Origin: Centrapalus pauciflorus
Taxonomy: Eukaryota; Streptophyta; Magnoliopsida; Asterales; Asteraceae
Length of the DNA: 64,000 nt
Direction: 5' to 3'
NCBI GenBank assembly: GCA_020465985.1
Contig: JAANYP010003258.1
Coordinates: 841,001-905,000, forward strand
The translations under genes were made by a program, and so were the position numbers. The notes beneath the pieces are model-generated. The model searched no databases, had not been told where the DNA came from, and saw only the letters and a program-made list of their open reading frames with translations. The stretch's first letter is position 1, and every line of letters begins with the position of its first letter. Below, in pieces: positions 24,327 through 35,360 of this stretch.

Positions 24327-25397
24327 GGGGCTGTTTGATAGCACTTATCAGCCTCTTATCGAAGCTAACCTCTTATTCGGTAAGAGGAAAACTCGATAAG
24401 TGCGTTTGATTTGCATAATACATAAGAGGCAAAATCCTCTTATTTTGTCTTACCATGATCAGATTTATTTTTCCTCTCATCACCTCTTATCAAAACCCTC
24501 AAAAGAAAAACACTAAACACTCCCTTCTCCTTGCTGAAACCCTAGCCGCCTAGCACCCCATCTCCCTCACCGGCACCGGCAGCGCCTCTCCCTCGCCGTC
24601 GACTTACAGGTAACGACTCCCTCACCTTCTCTCTTCCCCCTTACTGTTCTTCGATTTCGCCCCACACCCCTTTCCTGGCGTCGACGGCAGCCCCACCCCC
24701 CTTCACGGCGCCTTCTCTCTTCCCCCTGACTGTTCTTCGATTTCGCCCCACCCCCCTTTCCTGGCGTCGACGGCAGCCCCACCCCCCCTTCACGGCGTCG
24801 TTCTCCGTTCCCCCCTCCTGATTTCAACCTATTGTTACATCTTAAAATTACTATTTTTGGTTCTAAAAAACGATTTTTAGATGAATGATATGAATTTATC
24901 TAGGTATTTTTTATTTCTACCCTAACTATAGTTGTGTATGTTTTGATTTCAGGTTTGCTATTGACAAGCATTCTTTGACAAACAATCTTTGACTAGCATT
25001 CTTCATTTGAGGTATTCATTACTTTTTTTTTCAAGTATTCTTTGATATCATGTGTAAAAAGTAGTTGATTCTATGATTTTTGAACCATTTGATACTTGGA
25101 TTTGATTCTTTGATCATGTATGATTCTTGAACCATTTGATTCTTGGATTTGATTCTTTGATATCATGTATAAAAAGTTAGTTGATTATGATTCTTGAATC
25201 ATGTATGATTCTTAAACTATTTGATACTTGGATTTGATTATAAAATTAATAAAAATAACAGAATCAGATAATTTTTTAAACAAACAGAGTTATTAAAATT
25301 TTCTTATCAGATCAGTATCTTATCAGGACCACATCTTATCAATCAGAAGTGGGATCAGACATCAGACAGGTTACCTCTTATGCTATCAAACAGCCCC
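24327..25397. mobile_element. PIF/Harbinger-like non-autonomous DNA transposon
   Basis: A perfect 17-bp terminal inverted repeat, GGGGCTGTTTGATAGCA at the left and its complement at the right, is flanked by a TAA duplication (24324-24326 and 25398-25400). Ends and trinucleotide target match the PIF/Harbinger superfamily. The 1071-bp body encodes no transposase. It holds a C-rich leader-like segment (24540-24800) followed by AT-rich sequence rich in GATTCTTGA-type imperfect repeats. Confidence 0.85.
24625..24796. repeat. 86-bp tandem duplication inside the PIF/Harbinger element
   Basis: Two copies begin at 24625 and 24711, each from CCTTCTCTCTTCCCCC through GTTCTTCGATTTCGCC and GGCGTCGACGGCAGCCCCA. 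They differ by a few bases. The minus-strand ORF over this block is a by-product of the repeat. Confidence 0.88.
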
Positions 25398-25400
25398 TAA

Positions 25401-26130
25401 GTCTCACTCTACAACTCATTATTGCCTACCTTCACTTAAATTCAAACTAAAAAAAATAAAATAAAATGCATAATGGAAGTAAACATTATTCTTGTGAATA
25501 GTCTATGAATAGGAAAAATCTCCTGGTAAATGTTATATATAGAATGCAAACCATTCAATGCATGGGTCTCACTTTTTTTTTTTTCATATTTTAATATACA
25601 TGATTATTTAAATATAAATTGAAGTAGGTTACTGAAACTTTTTTATTTTTTTTAATTAACTAATTAATATGAAAAAGGTGGTCCCACATGTGCAAGTAAA
25701 AAACGAAAGGTGTGTTTGAAGGATTTAAAGACTTGATCATGGATTTAACTTATATATATCATGTTTTGTTGAAAGAAAAAAACCAATCTAATTTTATTTA
25801 GCATGTGATATTCTGCCAATCTATTTTTCATCATTCTTCCTCTACCCCAATCATTATATAATACTTAAAACTAAATTTTTTATAATTCTTTTAATTTTTT
25901 TAGTCCAAATGGCTCTCACAATGCCCCAATTAATGTAAGGGGTTGTTATTTGTACAATTGTTACTCCTTTTTACTAAACACAACCCTTTTAACATGTCAT
26001 ATATATAATGTTGTTAACGATTTAAACATTTCAAATTAAGAAAATGTTAAAATATTTTAAAAAAGAAAAGTCACATCCAGTTGAATATTCGCATAATCAA
26101 GATTGTTGATAGACATTGGTTTTATAAGTA
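25401..26130. other. AT-rich intergenic region
   Basis: About 730 bases without ORFs or recognisable repeats. Nothing was identified. Confidence 0.6.
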
Positions 26131-26546
26131 CTAGTTTATTATCCGCGTATTACGCGGATATTTTTAATATATATAAAATATAATAAACTAAAATGTAAAA
26201 CTATAAATATTATTTTTTAACAAATATATATAATAATGATATTATTATTTATCATGACCTATTAATTTTGTATAATTCTACACACACATGAATAGTAATT
26301 ATTTTTTAAAATATTTTAAACTTTTATTATATTATATTATAAATAATAAGTTATTAGAATATTAGATTTTGTTGGATTTGATTTGATTTGAATTTAAAAG
26401 TAGATTATATTAGATATGGATAGATATAGGTTAAATTTATTTATTATTTTTTAAAACTATAAATGCCACGTGTCGATTCATGACGATGACACGTGGCTTC
26501 ATGAGAGTTGAGTATAGTTACTCTTTTAATCTTTTAATAGTATAGA
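26131..26546 (-). mobile_element. Non-autonomous Helitron, copy A
   Basis: Read on the minus strand it starts TCTATACTATTAAAAG (5' TC) and ends with the hairpin CCGCGTAATACGCGG, a short spacer and CTAG. The neighbouring bases are A before and T after, as Helitron insertion between A and T predicts. A second inverted repeat, GCCACGTGTC/GACACGTGGC, lies inside near 26464-26497. It shares most of its sequence with copy B at 30000-30498. No Rep/helicase is encoded. Confidence 0.8.
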
Positions 26547-27136
26547 TAGATTTTATTATAAACATAAGCATGCATAATGTTACATACTCCAACTTTTTAC
26601 ATGTGTCTTCAACTTTGAGCCATATTCATTAATGAATTCAATGAAGCACTTCCAAGTTCCAACAATCAAGTTAATAATCATTTAATTTGTTGATCAGATC
26701 CTTTAGTATCTATATATCTATCTTACAAGTATTTAATTTTCTCTATACTTATGGAATATCAAAATATGAAAACCAAAGAATGATAAAATTATTATTAGTC
26801 ATCATTTTCTTTCATTTTAGTACAATAAACTACACGAAATTAAAACACTCGTGATGCAATCTTGTGGTACCTATTGCTTAAGATGATTTTATCAATTTTG
26901 GATTTTTTTTTTTAATTACATTTCCATCCAATGTTTGGATTCGTGTAGATATATAATAAAGAAAACTATGTTAATCAACGAAACTCATTCCAATATTATA
27001 TACCTTTTATTATTCTTCTACTGACAACAAGAATTACATTAATTCAAATTTCTAACCACAAAGAAAACTAGATTAAAAGATCAAAAACCATATAAGTGTG
27101 CATGCCATCTGCTCGATCGATCTATCAGTTTGATTA
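26547..27136. other. Region downstream of the IDA-like gene
   Basis: AT-rich sequence between Helitron copy A and the 3' side of the IDA-like peptide gene. It probably includes that gene's 3' UTR near its right end. No other feature was seen. Confidence 0.5.
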
Positions 27137-27174
27137 CCCCCCCCCCCCCCCCCCCCCGGCCCCAAAAAAAAAAA
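27137..27174. repeat. C21 homopolymer followed by an A-run
   Basis: Twenty-one consecutive C residues (27137-27157), then GGCCCC and eleven A residues. It lies about 80 bases beyond the stop codon of the minus-strand IDA-like gene, so it would read as G21 in a 3' UTR. Homopolymer length should be treated as approximate. Confidence 0.8.
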
Positions 27175-27239
27175 TCTTTGATCAAACAGATTGCCCACAC
27201 ATGCAGGAACTCAAAATGAAACCTTCCAAGATCAATCAA

Positions 27240-27662
27240 TCATGGGTTTTCGAGTTTTTGCAGTTTCTTGGCAGAGAGAGCACAGAGACTGGCGATGGAA
27301 TTAGGGTAACTATTATGGCAAGAAGACGAACCAGAAGGAGGCACATTACCCTTTGGAAGCATGGCAGAGAAAATCCGATCCTTGTGATAAAATTCGTCTA
27401 TATTCTTGCTGTTCATTATGTTTTGTGATCTTTTTCCCTTCTTGTTAGTGAACAATATCTGTCTTCTTTCATGGAGTTTGCTGTAAATCAAGAAAATTGA
27501 CGAGGTTTTCTTGTTCTTGATCAGTGAGTAGGTTTGTGGTGGTATTCGTTGATGAGATGATGTGGAGGCGGAGGCGGAGGCGGAGTTCATCATGTTGGAG
27601 AAATAGGTTAGGAGTAAGAGTATGAAGAAGATGACGTTTCTGAAAACCCTACTGTAACCCAT
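27240..27662 (-). CDS. IDL: IDA-LIKE (IDL6/7-type) secreted peptide precursor
   Basis: Single-exon 140-residue precursor. It has an N-terminal signal peptide (residues ~1-30, hydrophobic FFILLLLTYF), a variable basic middle and a conserved block at residues 101-117, MLPKGNVPPSGSSSCHN. This matches the PIP/EPIP motif of the INFLORESCENCE DEFICIENT IN ABSCISSION family (core PPSxPSxxHN). Such peptides are secreted, proteolytically released and sensed by HAESA-type receptor kinases in cell separation and stress responses. The PSG and CHN variants fit the IDL6/IDL7 branch rather than IDA itself. A 23-residue tail follows the motif, longer than in IDA. The start at 27662 is chosen because it places the signal peptide at the N-terminus. 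Lack of introns suits the family. Confidence 0.75.
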   Translation of the reverse strand: MGYSRVFRNVIFFILLLLTYFSNMMNSASASASTSSHQRIPPQTYSLIKNKKTSSIFLIYSKLHERRQILFTNKKGKRSQNIMNSKNIDEFYHKDRIFSAMLPKGNVPPSGSSSCHNSYPNSIASLCALSAKKLQKLENP

Positions 27663-27857
27663 GACCGGGTCAACTTACTGCAGAATGATCAATGGATCTG
27701 TAACTGTAATGGGTTTTGTGCTCCAGCAGATGAGAAATAGGTATTAGTGCGTGCGTACGAAATAATGGAATATACACACATATAGAGAGAGATTTATATG
27801 TATATGATCCAACTAACTAGTCTGCATGGTACAAGATGTATATATATTCCTCATCTC

Positions 27858-27949
<92 letters not shown>

Positions 27950-28278
27950 GTGTGTGTGTGTGTGATTATGGGGCTTTTAAGGGGAAGGTACGTAATATAG
28001 AAATGAAACACTCGCATTTATGTTCCTATTCCTCGTGGAGCTGTCAACATTCTATGGGACCAAGATCCGAATTGTAAGAATTTTGGAAACCAAAAAGAAG
28101 GGTGCATGCCAATTTTTATTTATATTTATTTACTTTTATTTTTTCCAATTTTCCAAACAAAAATATTTTCGTCTTTATAAAATGATGATGTTTTATTTTT
28201 ATTTTTTTCTTGAAAACGACGCCCGTGTATCATATGTGTATATATGCCTTTAATTCATGGGTAATATATATATATATA
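27663..28278. promoter_or_regulatory. Upstream region of the IDA-like gene with a compound microsatellite
   Basis: Promoter side of the minus-strand IDL gene. It contains a compound microsatellite at about 27854-27963: (CT)n, then (AT)n, then CA/TG repeats. Short ORFs across it encode only simple-sequence peptides. Confidence 0.7.
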
Positions 28279-29048
28279 GGGTCAGGTTCTATGGGGCACC
28301 TGTATGCATTGTACACTTTGGGAACCCGTATGCATCGTTAGATCTTGAATTTTAATGGTTCAGATTGTAGTGGCAAAAGGGTAATTAACTTGAAAATGGG
28401 TGCACGGGTGCATAACTTCTCGTGCGCGGAAGGGCAAAATCGGAAGATGCTTGAATTCAGAATATTCTATCCGAATCTAAACAAACATGATGCATATTCA
28501 TCCAATTTATTGGATTCGTCTTCAAACACGATGCATTTTCATCCAATTCAATTTCAAACATGATGCATTTAGACCATATTCATCCTCGTCTTTGTTCCAT
28601 CATTATGCATCACCAAAATCGTGATGCATTTCGACCATATTCATCATCGTCTTTGTTCCATCATTATGCATCACCAAAATCGTGATGCATTTCGACATTT
28701 AAACGTGTTAATTTCGTGATGCATCTCTGAAATTTAAACGTGTTTATCAACGTCTTCAATGTGTTCATCATTGTCGTGAAAACTGGTTGAGAGAAAGAGA
28801 GATGGAGAGAGGCTAGCCATGAAAGAGAAAGGGTTAGGGAGAGAAAAGGGGATGGATTTATGGAAATGTGGTTAATCATTTTATTTAGTTTCCTAAATAA
28901 ATGATAAATATTAAATTAAATCTTATAATTTAACAATATATTATTAAGCATTCCCAAAATGCCCTTAATGCACCCTTTGTAAACAAGCAATGCATTTTTG
29001 GTTCCCATTTGGTTCCCGATGCATATGGTGCCCCATAGAACCTCAATC
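28279..29048. mobile_element. TIR element inserted in a (TA)n tract, 770 bp
   Basis: The left end is GGGTCAGGTTCTATGGGGCA and the right end, reverse-complemented, GATTGAGGTTCTATGGGGCA. Both ends abut (TA)n, as in microsatellite-targeting elements such as rice Micron. The body has several copies of a GATGCATTTYGACCATATTCATC-like motif around 28560-28690 and no coding capacity. The superfamily is uncertain. Confidence 0.7.
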
Positions 29049-29999
29049 TATATATATATATATATATAGACACAAGAGTCAATATATGATATCGTCGGTA
29101 CTCGGTAGGTATTCGTGAATTATCAGCGGTGGACTAATGGTCTCTTGTGGAGATTTCACTGTATCCAAATTATGCTCAAAAATTCAAATTCGAGTGTTAT
29201 TGATGGAATATGGGAGGCAAGGCCGGCCTAAGGGTGTGCATTATGCAATAAGTGAGACCCTAAGTTTGATAGGGTCTCATTGAAAAATTGATCGGTGATC
29301 GGAAAAAATGGTAAAAAACTAAAGTCTGCTTAAGTTTAATTACTGTGTCTCACGTCATTAACAAAAAATATGGGTGTGAGGATGTATGATTAGTAAAAAT
29401 AAGCATATAACAATGTCCTTTCAAATAAATATAATTTTGAAGTTAATTATTTTGTTCAAGTCATATGAACATGTCTTAATATCACTGTTTTAAATGTCTT
29501 TTAATGTATGTAGCAATTGCTAGACTACTGATAACTATTAATTTTTATATAAATTTAAAATTTTGTACATTTTAAAAGCCTACTATGTAATTATCGTACA
29601 GAGTCTTCAAAATTCACGGGACGGCCGGAGGGGGAGCGAATACAAGTTTTTGGAAGGTGCAACATAACAAGCTGCTAGAATGAATAATTTGAAAAAAATG
29701 GTATGTATCTGGACGATTTGAGCCACTTGTTAAGCGGTGAGAAGGAATTCGTGAATTAACTTTTTCTTACATGAGAGAAGGCTAAGTTGGTATGACGCAA
29801 AATTGGAAGATGATGGAATATTGTAATCTATAAATACTATTAAATGAATAAATAGTATATTACGTGACGTGTTCTCCTTTGATTTGTTACATGTCGTCCT
29901 ATACTTTTGCCACTTCATTTACTATTCATATACTAATTTATTTTAATTTTAAAGTAAATCAAATATATACAAATCTAATATGACTAATTTAATGATTAA
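29049..29999. other. Intergenic region with a possible decayed repeat
   Basis: No gene. A segment at about 29217-29640 starts GGCCGGCCTAAGGGTGTGC, includes GGGTCTCA motifs and ends near ACGGGACGGCCGGAGG. A comparable layout occurs at 57190-57560, which suggests members of one old repeat family. Confidence 0.4.
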
Positions 30000-30498
30000 C
30001 TAGTTTATTACCCGCGTAATACGCGGATATTTTTAATATATATAAAATATAATAAATAAAAAGATAAATATATAAATATTATTTTTTAAACAAAAGTATA
30101 TAAGATGATATTATTATTTATTATGACCTATTAATTTTGTATATTTCTAAATATATATGAAGGGTAATTATTTTCTTATATTTATTTTTTAAACTTTTAT
30201 TATATTATCTTATAATTAATAAGTTAGTAGATTATTAGATTTTGTTTGATTTGATTTGATTTGAATTTAAAAGTGGATTATGTTAGATTTGGATAGTTTT
30301 AATTAATAAGTTAGTAGAGTATTAGATTTTGTTTGATTTGATTTGATTTGAATTTAAAAGTGTATTATATTAGATTTTAATAAATTTGATTTAAATTTCT
30401 TTATTATTTTTAAAATCTATAAATGTCACGTGTCGATTCATGGTGACGACACGTGGCTTCACCAGAAATGAGTATAGTTACTCTTTTAATAGTATAGA
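30000..30498 (-). mobile_element. Non-autonomous Helitron, copy B
   Basis: Same termini as copy A: TCTATACTATTAAAAG at the 5' end and a CCGCGTATTACGCGG hairpin before CTAG at the 3' end, bounded by A and T. The internal CACGTGTCG/CGACACGTG inverted repeat is conserved. It is 83 bp longer, mainly because a TTAATAAGTTAGTAGA... AGATT block at 30212-30380 is tandemly duplicated. Confidence 0.8.
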
Positions 30499-31205
30499 TA
30501 GACAGATTAACTAAATTAAACAAACTCTATTATTCTTATAACTATTATATATATATGATACATATTCATAAATATTTATTTTTAAATTAACTCATGTAAT
30601 ATATGAGTATTAACTATATAACCGGAGTTCAATCTCTAAGGTGATTCATGGGATGGCTCTAGGCAGGGGTTGTGAGGGTGTAATGGAGCCGAGTCGAGTC
30701 GAGTATCACCAAGCTCGAGCTCGATCAAGTCTTATTTTTCAAACTCGAGCTCGACTCGGTTTAGTTCTCGACACTATCGAGCTCGGCTAACTCGAATATT
30801 TAATATTTATTATGTTGAAAGGTAAAAGTTTTATTCTCAGCTCGGCTCGACTCGAATATGTAATATTTTTCAAACTCGGGCTCGACTCGGTTAGATAAAC
30901 TTAGTTTATACAAGAGTTATAAATATGTAATATTTAATATATTGAAGATTAAAGATATAAACCTATCAGCTTAGACTCGATTAAGCTCGCAACCCTATCG
31001 AGCAGGGGTGAGCAGTATTTGCTTTCAAATCGAAAAAACCAAAACTCAAACCAATATGAATTCTTTTTAGACCAAAATAAATATGAAATTCGATTTTCGA
31101 ATTGGTTTTAGAACAAACCGAATTAAATTAGGTTTATGTTTTGAATTATGGTTTGAGTGAACGTTCGAACCGAATTACCGAAAAACAAAATTTATTTACT
31201 TTTAT

Positions 31206-31233
31206 ATGTATATATGTATTTGTGTGTGTGTCC

Positions 31234-31304
<71 letters not shown>
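31206..31304. repeat. (TA)n tract on the left of the inner element
   Basis: An interrupted (TA)n run ends directly at the GGGGAGGGTTC terminus. The matching tract on the other side runs from 34684 to about 34757. Confidence 0.85.
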
Positions 31305-31307
<3 letters not shown>

Positions 31308-31594
31308 GAGGGTTCTTCTAAGAACCATAAAAAATGTGGAAACCTAAGAACCTTTTATGGCCTTTGGATTAATGATAATCAATGGTTGATATATTGGATG
31401 GCAATTTTGTAATTATTTTGAACTTTGATAGTGGAGAATCTTGAAAATGTGTGAAAAGGGTATTTTTGGAAGAAAAAAATCTGATTTTTCTCTCTCTCTC
31501 TCTTACTTTTTTTTATATAGAAAATTATTTAATCTCTAAAAAATAACGTATTTTATATGGAAATATTATATGTCTATATAGAATATGTTAACGA

Positions 31595-34115
31595 ACATAT
31601 TCTATGTACAATCTACGTAGAATGTCATGCATTCTACGTAGAATGACATGCAATCTACGTAGAATGTCGTGTAGAATGTCAAATATCATATATTTTACGT
31701 AGATTACTTGATAAAATATATTAAAAACACATTGAAACAAAAAAAAAAAAGAATTCATTTCACATTTTATCAAACACTTGGTATGTAACTGATATAAAAT
31801 ATACCAAAAAGACATTGAATAGTAATGTTAATCTACATAAAAAGATACAGAAGTGTATAAAAAAAAGCATAAAAATATATGAAATATATAAGAAACATAA
31901 CATTCTACATAGATTATGTGTGATTTTTTACAAGTAGTCTTGTATTATATTCAATTTAGATTATCATTTAATCTACGTAGATTATCATGTAAAACATCCA
32001 ATAACTATTACAATCATTATAAATCTAATATCTTACAAATAATCTTCATTATAAAACATGAAAAATGAATCTATCATATTCTATGTAGAGTATCGACGAA
32101 CATATTATATGTACAATCTACGTAGAATGTATGCATTCTACGTAGAATGACATTCAATCTACGTAGAATGACATTCAATCTACGTAGAATGGCATTCAAT
32201 CTACGTAGAATAACATGCAATCTACGTAGAATGATATGCAATATACGTAGAATGACATGCAATCTACGTAGAATGACATGCAATCTACGTAGAATGTCGT
32301 GTAGAATGTCAATTATCATATATTCTACGTAGATTATTACATGATAAAATATATCAAAAAAACATTCAATAGTAATGTTAATCTACATAAAAAGATATAG
32401 AAATGTATAAGAAACATAAAAATATATTAAATATATAAGAAACATAACATTTTACATAGATTATGTGTGATTTTTTACAAGTAGTATTGTATTATATTCT
32501 ATGTAGATTATGATGTAATCTACGTAGATTGTCATGTAATCAACATAGATTATCATGTAAAACATCTAATAACTATTACATTCATTATAAATATAATATC
32601 TCACAAATAATTTTAATTATAAAATATGGAAAATGAATCTGTCCAATGTACGTAGATTGTACATAGAATATGTTCGTCGATACTCTACATAGAATGTCAC
32701 GCAATCTACGTAGAATGACATTCAATCTACGTAGAATGACATTCAATCTAGGTAGAATGACATGCAATCTACGTAGAATGGCATGCAATCTACGTAGAGT
32801 ATCGACGAACATATTCTATGTACAATCTACGTAGAATGACATTCAATCTACGTAGAATGACATTCAATATACGTAGAATGACATTCAATCTACGTAGAAT
32901 GACATTCAATATACGTAGAATGACATGCAATCTACGTAGAATGTCATTCAATCTACGTAGAATGTCATGTATAATGTCAAGTATCATATATTTTACATAG
33001 ATTACATGATAAAATATACCAAAAACACATTGAATGTTAATGTACATTTACATAAAAAGATATAGAAATGTATAAGAAACAAAAAAATATATGAAATATA
33101 TAAGAAACATAACATTCTACGTAGATTATGTGTGATTTTTACAAGTACTCTTGTATCATATATTCTATGTAGTTTATCATGTAATCTACGTAGATTATCA
33201 TGTAAAACATCTAATAACTATTACATTCATATATATCTAATATTTTACAAATAATCTTCATTATAAAACATTTAAAATGAATCTGTCATATTCTATGTAG
33301 AGTATCGACGAACATATTTTATGTAAAATATATGTAGAATGTCATGCAATCTATGTAGAATGACATGCAATCTACGTAGATTATCATGTAAAACATCTAA
33401 TAACTATTACATTCATATATATCTAATATTTTACAAATAATCTTCATTATAAAACATTTAAAATGAATCTGTCATATTCTATGTAGAGTATCGACGAACA
33501 TATTTTATGTAAAATATATGTAGAATGTCATGCAATCTATGTAGAATGACATGCAATCTACGTAGAATGACATTCAATCTACGTAGAATGTCATGCAATC
33601 TGCGTAGAATGTCATGCAATCTGTGTAGAATGTCGTGTAAAATGTCAAATATCATATATTCAGCATAGATTACATGATAAAATATATCAAAAACACATTG
33701 AAACAAAAAAAAAAGATTTCATTTAGACATTTTATCAAACACTTGGTATGCAACTGACATAAAATATACCAAAAATACATAGAATAAAACTGTAAATCTA
33801 CGTAGAATAACATGCAATCTACGTAGAATGACATTCAATCTACGTAGAATGACATTCAATCTACGTAGAATGACATGCAATCTACGTAGAATGACATGCA
33901 ATCTACGTAGAGTATCGACGAACATATTCTATGTACAATCTACGTAGAATGTCATGCAATCTACGTAGAATGACATTCAATCTACGTAGAATGACATTCA
34001 ATCTACGTAGAATGACATTCAATTTACGTAGAATGACATGCAATCTACGTAGAATGTCATGCAATCTATGTAGAATGTAGTGTAGAATGCCAGGTATCAT
34101 ATATTCTACGTAGAT
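31595..34115. repeat. Array of 21-bp units with a TCTACGTAGA palindrome
   Basis: The basic unit AATCTACGTAGAATGACATGC (21 bp; variants end CATTC or GTCATGC) occurs dozens of times in runs. The runs are separated by recurring spacers: a GAGTATCGACGAACATATT module (near 32092, 32797, 33300, 33487, 33911) and a CATCTAATAACTATTACATTC module. Because 21 is a multiple of three, both strands show spurious heptad ORFs. TACGTA cores lie two helical turns apart. Confidence 0.92.
33183..33554. repeat. 186-bp tandem duplication, apparently identical
   Basis: The block starting AATCTACGTAGATTATCATG at 33183 begins again at 33369, with no difference noticed over 186 bp. It contains both spacer modules, so it is a recent higher-order expansion within the array. 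Confidence 0.9.
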
Positions 34116-34680
34116 TAAATGATAAAATATATCAAAAACACATTGAAACAAAAAAAAAGATTTCATTTAGATATTTTATCGAACACTTGGTATGCAACTG
34201 ATATAAAATATACCAAAAACACAATAAATAGTAATGGTAATCTACAAAAAAGAAATAGATGTATAATAAACATAAAAATATATGAAATATATAAGAAACA
34301 TAACATTCTACATAGATTATGAATAGTAGTGTTAATCTACATAAAAATATATATAATTATATAACATTCTATATAGACATATAGTATTTCTATATAGAAT
34401 ACATTAATTTTTTAGCAATTAAATAATTTTTTATATAGAAAAAAAATTATTTTTTTTTTTATGAAAAACGTTTTTTTAATATTAAATCAATTCTAATGAA
34501 AGAAAGAGAAAATGAAAATGAAAAAAAAAGTAAAAGAGAGAAAGTGAAAAAGAGATGCATATAATGAAAAAGGTGGAGAGAGAAAGATAATATTTTTTAT
34601 TCCAAAAATACCCTTTTGATCCAAGGGCTTTAAAAGGTTCCTAGGTTCTCACCATCTTTAAGGTTCTTTAAAGAACCTCT

Positions 34681-34683
<3 letters not shown>

Positions 34684-34757
<74 letters not shown>
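34684..34757. repeat. (TA)n microsatellite
   Basis: An uninterrupted TA run of more than 35 repeats directly abuts the right terminus of the inner element. Confidence 0.92.
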
Positions 34758-34767
<10 letters not shown>

Positions 34768-35360
34768 TACACATATGGGATCATAGTCATTTAGAATTAG
34801 AGGACTCTAACTAAATAAACCAAGTCATTTAATATTTGTGACTGAATCAACCATGAAGGCGTGAATGATGGTTATTTGTTAATAAAATTAGTAATAGTTA
34901 TATCTTATCTTCTTATTGTTTTTTTATGTAGATGCTTTTTTTAAAAAAAAAATTATACTAGATGCTAACAACATGTCAGCAGCTATGACATTATTCAACA
35001 AGTACAAAACATATTTTTGGAATTCGGTAATTCGATGTTCGAACTGAACCAAACCAACTTGTAATTCGAATTTCGAATTGGTCTGGCTGTTTTTCAATTT
35101 AGTTTGGTTCGGTTTCGAATTTGCTTTAAAAAATTTCAATTCGAGGAAACCAATTCGAAGAAACTGACCAAAGTATATAAACTGTACTGATGCTCACCCC
35201 TACCACCGAGTCAGTTATTTTGATACTCGAGCTCAACTAGATAAATACTCGAGTAGCTCAAGCTCGTCTCTATTAAAAACGATTCAATTTCGAGTTTTTT
35301 CCGAGTCAATCTTCAGTAGTTCACGAGTTATCTTGTCTCGTTTACACCCTTAGTTGTGAT

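Larger units (their letters stand above)
31305..34683. mobile_element. Innermost element: long-TIR transposon in (TA)n carrying a palindromic array
   Basis: The termini GGGGAGGGTTCTTCTAAGAACC and, reverse-complemented, GGGAGAGGTTCTTTAAAGAACC begin inverted arms of roughly 290 bp (31305-31590 and 34370-34683). These remain alignable through GGTATTTTTGGAA and CTCTCTCTC blocks. Both ends abut (TA)n. Between the arms lie 2.5 kb of short tandem repeats and no transposase. Long arms suggest a Mutator-like or foldback class, and the (TA)n target resembles Micron-type elements. The superfamily is an inference. Confidence 0.75.
31003..35202. mobile_element. Second hAT-like element of the nest
   Basis: The left end is CAGGGGTGAGCAG and the right end, reverse-complemented, TAGGGGTGAGCATC. 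The flanking octamers CTATCGAG (30995-31002) and CCACCGAG (35203-35210) match at six of eight positions, with C/T differences, as an ageing 8-bp hAT duplication would. Subterminal sequence is rich in GGTTCGGTTTCGAATT-type motifs on both arms. It contains the (TA)n-flanked element at 31305-34683. Confidence 0.65.
30669..35360. mobile_element. Outermost hAT-like MITE of a three-layer nest
   Basis: The left end has GAGGGTGTAATGGAGCCGAG and the right end, reverse-complemented, TAAGGGTGTAAACGAGAC. Between end and insert are long runs of CTCGAGCTCG/GACTCG motifs typical of a common plant hAT MITE. GTTGTGA flanks both sides (30669-30675 and 35353-35359), compatible with a target duplication plus loss of a few left-end bases. 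It has been opened by the element at 31003-35202. Confidence 0.55.

Noticed and set aside
24567..24827. Glycine/arginine-rich ORF on the minus strand
   Set aside because: Encoded by the 86-bp tandem duplication inside a DNA transposon; simple-sequence composition.
31615..34100. CRISPR-like array
   Set aside because: Units are contiguous or separated by recurring, not unique, spacers, and this is a plant nuclear genome.
32074..34166. Several ORFs of 60-87 codons on both strands with a seven-residue repeat (for example RRMTFNL on the plus strand, RRLHVIL on the minus)
   Set aside because: They are a by-product of a 21-bp DNA repeat that stays in frame. There is no start context, no flanking structure, and both strands show it equally.
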